DNA of 64,000 nucleotides from Paenibacillus sedimenti. GTDB taxonomy: Bacteria > Bacillota > Bacilli > Paenibacillales > NBRC-103111. Positions 59,910 through 64,000 of this stretch are shown piece by piece (positions within the stretch are counted from its first letter, which is position 1; each line of letters begins with the position of its first letter). The notes under the pieces were generated by a model. The model saw only the letters and a program-made list of their open reading frames with translations, did not search any database and was not told the DNA's origin. A program made the translations under genes and the position numbers. The stretch lies in the NCBI RefSeq assembly GCF_014534655.1, contig NZ_JACVVD010000010.1, forward strand, positions 209,824-273,823, written 5' to 3'.

Positions 59910-60790
59910 CAGTATTCAATCCTCTCTTGATTTCTACCGACGGTGAGTTGAAAGAGAGCCGTCAACAGCAATGCAATGACGAAAATCAGAATCGATAGAG
60001 CCGTCCCGAATCCGTACTCGCCGTATTTGATCGCTCTTGTCACCATGTAAGAGGCCATAACCTCTGTCGCTCCGACTGGCCCGCCGTTCGTCATCACGAG
60101 CACGATTTCAATGACCCGCATCGCTCCAGCAATCGAAAGCATAACGACAACGGAAATGATCGGCTTTATTAATGGAATCGTTATGGAAGTCGCACGCTGA
60201 TAGTAGTTGGCTCCGTCGATCTCAGCCGCTTCCCCCAACTCCTTGGGTATAGCGAGAATCGCCGCAAGAACAAGAACAATGTAAAAGCCCATCCACTGCC
60301 AAGCGTTCGTAACGAGCACCGAAAGCATGGCCCATTTCTCATCAGCCAGCCAATAAATCGGCTCGATGCCGAACATGCCGAGGAACTTGTTCAATGCGCC
60401 GATCTCAGGCTCAAATATAAACCCCCACAAAATACCGATAACCGCTGTGGATAAAATCGATGGCATAAATACGGTCGTTTTGTATAGTCCTTGCAGTCTC
60501 TTGACCCCTGAGATCAGAATGGCAAAAAAGATAATAAGCGGCACTTGAATAAACACTGAAAACAAGATGAAATACACATTGTTCTTGACCGCATTCCAGA
60601 AATCAAGATCCTCGAAGGCTTTCATAAAGTTGTCGAAACCAATATAACGAGGCTCTTCTAAACCGTTCCAGTCCGTAAATCCGTAATATACCGACGTCAG
60701 CATCGGATAAATGAAAAACAGGAAATACAGCGCAATCGACGGCACAATAAACATAAGGTAGACTGCAGGATTTTTCATGGTATGATTCAT
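59909..60790 (-). CDS. carbohydrate ABC permease (MalF type)
   Basis: A 293-residue permease with six spans; EAA loop ELGEAAEIDGANYYQRATSI and SVYYGFTDWNG near the N-terminus are usual for CUT1 MalF-type partners. ATG 60790 has AAGGGTGG 5 nt upstream; the frame from 60820 would start within the preceding terminator-like hairpin. Confidence 0.92.
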   Translation of the reverse strand: MNHTMKNPAVYLMFIVPSIALYFLFFIYPMLTSVYYGFTDWNGLEEPRYIGFDNFMKAFEDLDFWNAVKNNVYFILFSVFIQVPLIIFFAILISGVKRLQGLYKTTVFMPSILSTAVIGILWGFIFEPEIGALNKFLGMFGIEPIYWLADEKWAMLSVLVTNAWQWMGFYIVLVLAAILAIPKELGEAAEIDGANYYQRATSITIPLIKPIISVVVMLSIAGAMRVIEIVLVMTNGGPVGATEVMASYMVTRAIKYGEYGFGTALSILIFVIALLLTALFQLTVGRNQERIEY

Positions 60791-60809
60791 AGCTTCCACC
60801 CTTCCGAGA

Positions 60810-60846
60810 AAAAAAGGCACCGCCCCACTCTTGGGCGGGCGGCACC
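60810..60846 (-). terminator. attenuator-type terminator between binding protein and permeases
   Basis: GGTGCCGCCC pairs with GGGCGGTGCC (two wobbles), loop of about 11 nt, followed by TTTTTTT on the minus strand. It falls between the binding protein stop and the permease start, so partial termination would make the lipoprotein more abundant than the permeases. Confidence 0.85.
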
Positions 60847-60858
60847 TCCTGAATTAGC

Positions 60859-62250
60859 TTACTTCTTCGCGTTAGCGGCTTCTTGAACTTTTTGAAGTGC
60901 GTCCGCGACTTGTTGCGGAGTTGCTTTACCGCCAATCAGCTTCTGGATCTGGGCTTCCGTTTCTTTATAAACGTCGGATTGAATGGTCGAGTCGAAGTGG
61001 GAGAATGCCCCGCCGGATTTTTTGATAATATCCATCACTTCTTTGACAATCGGATCTTGAACCTTAGCAATAGATGCATCGTTAAGCTTCATCGACGGCA
61101 GCAAGTTATCTTCAAGCAGCCCGCGAAGCTGAATTTCTTCGTTATACATATTTTTGATAAATGCTTTCACAGCCTTCTTCTCATTCTCGTTCAAATCGGC
61201 GGAGAAGCCGTAGCCATTAGAGTAGTTGCCGTTCACTTGTGTTTGATCGCCTTTACCGTTCGGAACAGCCGGCATGGTGATGTAACCTACTTTGTTGGTT
61301 AGATCTTTGGCTTGGGCCGGGTCTTTGAAAACAGAGGATCTCCAGCTTCCGTCAAACATCATTCCTGCTTTGCCCGTTAGGAATTGGTTCAACATCTCCG
61401 GATATTCCATGCCAAGCTCACCCTTGGTGAAATAACCTTTCTTCACCCATTCCTCATACTTCGCGAAAGCTGCTACAACCTCAGGCTCATTCCATTTTCT
61501 TGTACCTGCCGGAAGTCCTGTCACGATGTCAGGTCCCGCATAACGTCCAAGTAAAGTGTTGACTAACATATTCGGTACCCAAGCGCCTTTGGAACCCATG
61601 GCGAATGGAGTTACATTGTTCTTCTTCAAAGTTTCCGCGGCTGCTTCCAGCTCGGCAAATGTTGTCGGCACTTTAATGCCGTATTTTTCAAACAGCGGTT
61701 TATTATAGTAAATGCCTTCCGAGCTGCCGCCGATCGGCAAACCGTAGATTTTGCCGTCCTGCGTAAACTGGCTCAAGTTCAGGAACTTGTCCTTGATTCC
61801 CAGCTCCGTAACGATTGGCGTCAGGTCAAGAAGGCGGCCAGCCTTAGCAAACTTCAGCGCATCACCAGCGCCTCCGAACAAGTCAAAAATCTTAGGAGGA
61901 TTGCCGGCAGCCATTTCTGCAGGAAGCTTTGTGAAACGGTTCACTTGATCTTCAACGCCGTCCAGCTCGAACTTCAAGCCAGGAATTTCACTCTCTGTTT
62001 TTTTAACGACATCGTCCAGGATGGCTTTACGAAATTTTTGCGCTTCACCGATTTGAATGTGACGAAGCGAAACGGTAAATTTCTCTTCTTTTTTAGCCGG
62101 AGCAGGCGTAGCTGTTGCTGCAGCAGCCGTTGTTGCCGCTGATGTGGTTGGCTCCGCTTTAGAACCTGTAGTGCTGCTGCCTCCGCAGCCGGCAAGTAAG
62201 GCTGAAACGCCTGTAACAAGTGCAAGGGAAAGCGTCAAACTTTTATTCAT
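60859..62250 (-). CDS. extracellular sugar-binding lipoprotein (CUT1)
   Basis: A 463-residue solute-binding lipoprotein with lipobox ALLAGC (Cys22) and an Ala/Thr-rich linker. Family I binding fold: LPAEMAAGNPPKIFDLFGGAG, GIYYNKPLFEKYGIKVPTTF, MLNQFLTGKAGMMFDGSWRS. These suggest a raffinose, chito- or xylo-oligosaccharide type substrate, which cannot be resolved. First gene of the operon. Confidence 0.92.
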   Translation of the reverse strand: MNKSLTLSLALVTGVSALLAGCGGSSTTGSKAEPTTSAATTAAAATATPAPAKKEEKFTVSLRHIQIGEAQKFRKAILDDVVKKTESEIPGLKFELDGVEDQVNRFTKLPAEMAAGNPPKIFDLFGGAGDALKFAKAGRLLDLTPIVTELGIKDKFLNLSQFTQDGKIYGLPIGGSSEGIYYNKPLFEKYGIKVPTTFAELEAAAETLKKNNVTPFAMGSKGAWVPNMLVNTLLGRYAGPDIVTGLPAGTRKWNEPEVVAAFAKYEEWVKKGYFTKGELGMEYPEMLNQFLTGKAGMMFDGSWRSSVFKDPAQAKDLTNKVGYITMPAVPNGKGDQTQVNGNYSNGYGFSADLNENEKKAVKAFIKNMYNEEIQLRGLLEDNLLPSMKLNDASIAKVQDPIVKEVMDIIKKSGGAFSHFDSTIQSDVYKETEAQIQKLIGGKATPQQVADALQKVQEAANAKK

Positions 62251-62274
62251 CGTTCTAGACCCTCCTAGATTTTG

Positions 62275-62304
62275 GTTACAACTATGCGTTGCAACTTAAT
62301 TATA
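62275..62304 (-). promoter_or_regulatory. -10 box with downstream GTTGCAAC operator repeats
   Basis: TATAAT (62304-62299 on the minus strand) is followed at once by the palindrome GTTGCAAC (62295-62288) and GTTGTAAC (62282-62275). A repressor bound here would overlap the transcription start of the sugar-binding protein gene. The -35 is unclear. Confidence 0.5.
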
Positions 62305-62364
62305 GGGTCGCGTTCGATACGCCAATAGGCCTACATTTTAATAAAACAGGGATAAAATTCCGTA

Positions 62365-62898
62365 CTATGATAGAAATACGCCGCCATAAACAAAAGCAGC
62401 CACAATGACAAAGGCAGGGTGAATCTTTCTTTTTTGAATCAAATAAAAAGCGACCGCCGCGATGCCTATGAACTGCAAATATCCAATAGTTTTCGTCGAA
62501 TCTATAACACTGCCCCACGTTACCAGCAGCATCATGATAGCAATGACCGGCTGAACCAGAAGAGTCATTCCTTTTATGACCGGAGACTGCTTATACTTCT
62601 GCAGGATGTTCAGCAAAATGATTAGCGCAATGACGGATGGAACGACTGTCGCGGCAACAGCAATGACAACGCCCACCCAGCCTGCAACCTGATAGCCGAC
62701 ATAAGCGGCTATTTTCGTAGCAATCGGTCCAGGCAATGCGTTTCCAAGCGCCAGCATATTAGAAAATCCGCTGTTAGACATCCATCCATGATTCGGAACA
62801 ATCTCTTGATACATCAGCGGAATCGATGCGGGCCCTCCCCCGTATCCAAACACATTTGCCAGGAAAAAGCTGACGAGCAGATGCCACCATTCCATCAT
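62365..62898 (-). CDS. short-chain chromate transporter subunit 2
   Basis: A 177-residue CHR-family half transporter: ANVFGYGGGPASIPLMYQEIV, MLALGNALPGPIATKIAAYVGY, then four to five spans. Short CHR proteins work as pairs with inverted topology. Its start overlaps the partner's stop by 4 nt. Confidence 0.88.
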   Translation of the reverse strand: MMEWWHLLVSFFLANVFGYGGGPASIPLMYQEIVPNHGWMSNSGFSNMLALGNALPGPIATKIAAYVGYQVAGWVGVVIAVAATVVPSVIALIILLNILQKYKQSPVIKGMTLLVQPVIAIMMLLVTWGSVIDSTKTIGYLQFIGIAAVAFYLIQKRKIHPAFVIVAAFVYGGVFLS

Positions 62899-63479
62899 AC
62901 GCCTTCACCTTTCTCCGACTTTCTGCTTTTCCACTTATCTTTGAGCTTATGATGGAAAGCGCCATACAACAGAAATAGAAAGATTACGATTGCCGGATGT
63001 ACGGATAATGTCTGCAAAAGTAAAAATGAAAGTATAAAAAAGCCGATACCCGCATACCAGCCGAGGCCTTTAATCGCCTTCTCGCCAAACTCGTATGCCA
63101 TCACGCCGAGCATTACCGCGACTACCGGTACAACAGCTGCAATCATTCCTTTAATGATCAATGATGTACTGAAAAAATAAATGAACGAGTATAGCCCTAC
63201 CATTGCTATACAAGTCGGAGCGATATGGGCTAGTACGCCTAGCATAGCTCCCCAGGTTCCCTTCAATCGATAGCCCAAATACCCGGCAAGCTTCGTTGCG
63301 ATCGGCCCCGGTAGTGCATTTGCAATAGCCAGCACCTCGCCGAACTCATCATCTGTCATCCAATGAAATCGTGTCACAGCTTCATATCGGATCAGCGGCA
63401 CGATAGACGGACCGCCTCCATAGCCTAATATGCCCGTGCGGAACATGCCTATGCATATTTGAGCATATGCGTTTTCCAT
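62895..63479 (-). CDS. short-chain chromate transporter subunit 1
   Basis: A 194-residue CHR half transporter with RTGILGYGGGPSIVPLIRYEAV, VLAIANALPGPIATKLAGYLGY and a basic C-terminus. With the following gene it makes a heterodimeric transporter like YwrA/YwrB of Bacillus subtilis, separate in type from the long ChrA at 34535. No clear promoter could be fixed in the AT-rich 63480-63600. Confidence 0.88.
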   Translation of the reverse strand: MENAYAQICIGMFRTGILGYGGGPSIVPLIRYEAVTRFHWMTDDEFGEVLAIANALPGPIATKLAGYLGYRLKGTWGAMLGVLAHIAPTCIAMVGLYSFIYFFSTSLIIKGMIAAVVPVVAVMLGVMAYEFGEKAIKGLGWYAGIGFFILSFLLLQTLSVHPAIVIFLFLLYGAFHHKLKDKWKSRKSEKGEGV

Positions 63480-63620
63480 TTAACTCACTCCAGTCTTCAA
63501 TTGTCCCACTCACTTATACTAATAGTTATTGTAATATAATTTTAGTGTAGTTATTTGATTAATACCGCAATTTTTGTAAATATCACAATATATCTTGATA
63601 TTTTTAGTTGATTGTTCATG

Positions 63621-63830
63621 AAAAAAGACCGCTGTAGCATCAGCGGCCTGCAGGAGACATCTCATGCCTTGCCCGGGGTTCGCGAGCTGTCTCGAGGTTC
63701 TATTGGATTTTGTGCAATGAGCCGATTGATCTATTTGATCGGAGTATTTCCAATCAAACGCTGTTTGATCTTTGGAATAATGTCATTTCATTGGAGGAAA
63801 TCCAATGTACCATGGGGAAACCGCTATGAT
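63621..63830 (-). ncRNA. candidate structured RNA with terminator
   Basis: A noncoding 200-bp stretch with four consecutive helices: CATTGGA/TCCAATG around ggaaa (63789-63807); TTCCA-ATCAAAC/GTTTGAT-TGGAA around gct (63748-63777, 12 bp with one bulge); CCGAT/ATCGG (63722-63742); GAGACA/TGTCTC (63654-63693). It ends on the minus strand in CCGCTG/CAGCGG plus TTTTTT (63621-63646). No known family recognised. Strand is set by the terminator only. Confidence 0.45.
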
Positions 63831-63845
63831 ATTCTATTATTAATG

Positions 63846-63886
63846 CAAAAGAGCCTTCTTGAGATTACTCCCAAGAAGGCTCTTTA
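63846..63886 (-). terminator. rRNA operon terminator
   Basis: AAAGAGCCTTCTTG/CAAGAAGGCTCTTT, a 14-bp stem with an 8-10 nt loop and T-rich flank, beginning just after the 5S rRNA. Confidence 0.9.
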
Positions 63887-63890
63887 TTGT

Positions 63891-64000
63891 GCTTGGCAAC
63901 GTTCTACTCTCCCAGAACCCTTCGGTTCAAGTACCATCGACGCTGGAGGGCTTAACGGTCGTGTTCGAGATGGGAACGCGTGGGTCCCCTCCGCCATCAT
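63891..64000 (-). rRNA. rrf: 5S rRNA, 3' part
   Basis: The minus strand reads ATGATGGCGGAGGGGACCCA, continues through CCCATCTCGAACACGACCG and TTAAGCCCTCCAGCG, and ends GTAGAACGTTGCCAAGC. These are the universal 5S helices and loops of Bacillales. The first few nucleotides lie beyond 64000. It faces the same way as the chromate pair downstream of it. Confidence 0.95.

Noticed and set aside
63719..64000. plus-strand open frame running into the 5S rRNA
   Set aside because: It reads through the hairpin-rich element, an rRNA terminator and antisense 5S, so it cannot be a real gene.

Overview
The window looks like a chromosome segment of a Paenibacillus-type Firmicute. Supporting signs are strong AGGAGG-type ribosome binding sites, GTG and TTG starts, a Bacillus-style purine operon with a guanine riboswitch and PurBoxes, and puc-, dct- and PerR-type genes in Bacillales arrangement. 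No genome comparison was possible; functions come from motifs and family knowledge.

Layout. 1-172: a minus-strand tRNA-Ala(GGC) whose sequence stops matching a tRNA inside the T-loop. 233-7289: small mixed genes (SbsA-Ig-like anchored protein, LuxR-type ATPase regulator, cupin plus oxidase-like membrane protein, DCC thiol oxidoreductase, LigB-type dioxygenase, two-domain glyoxalase fold) and two unlisted micro-genes. 7374-21630: complete minus-strand purine biosynthesis operon purEKBCSQLFMNHD, controlled by two PurBoxes, a strong promoter and a guanine riboswitch with terminator, and interrupted between purN and purH by about 500 bp of repeats. 22185-30581: C4-dicarboxylate use (symporter, NAD-malic enzyme, DctS/DctR two-component system, divergent DctB co-sensor), with a copper-amine-oxidase-N-domain protein and a SleB-like hydrolase in between. 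30645-34195: two head-to-head catalases sharing three PerR/Fur-type boxes, with a Fur-family protein lacking its metal-binding half behind the first. 34535-38850: an AT-richer stretch, probably acquired: chrA with a split chrB, a WYL regulator facing a PhnB-type gene across a perfect 9-bp inverted repeat, and a YdeI-like protein.

39015-58983: a purine catabolism locus in three minus-strand transcription units. Unit 1 is xanthine dehydrogenase (pucCDE), a BMP-type binding lipoprotein and a Rieske oxygenase. Unit 2 runs uricase/OHCU decarboxylase (pucL), HIU hydrolase, allantoinase, allantoate amidohydrolase, ureidoglycine-glyoxylate aminotransferase, a gamma-glutamyltransferase-fold hydrolase (HpxW-like) and the XdhC and MobA-like cofactor proteins. 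Unit 3 is a nucleoside/purine-type ABC importer plus guanine deaminase. All three carry the same sequence, GTCAAYTWAC followed by CRCAA, overlapping the -35 box, so they appear to form one regulon; together they take a purine from uptake through guanine, xanthine, urate and allantoin to ureidoglycine, oxalurate and perhaps oxamate.

59041-62304: a sugar-type ABC importer with an attenuator-like hairpin after the binding protein. 62365-63479: a two-subunit short-chain chromate transporter. 63621-63886: a hairpin-rich segment without a credible gene, then an rRNA-type terminator and the 3' part of a 5S rRNA that leaves the window.
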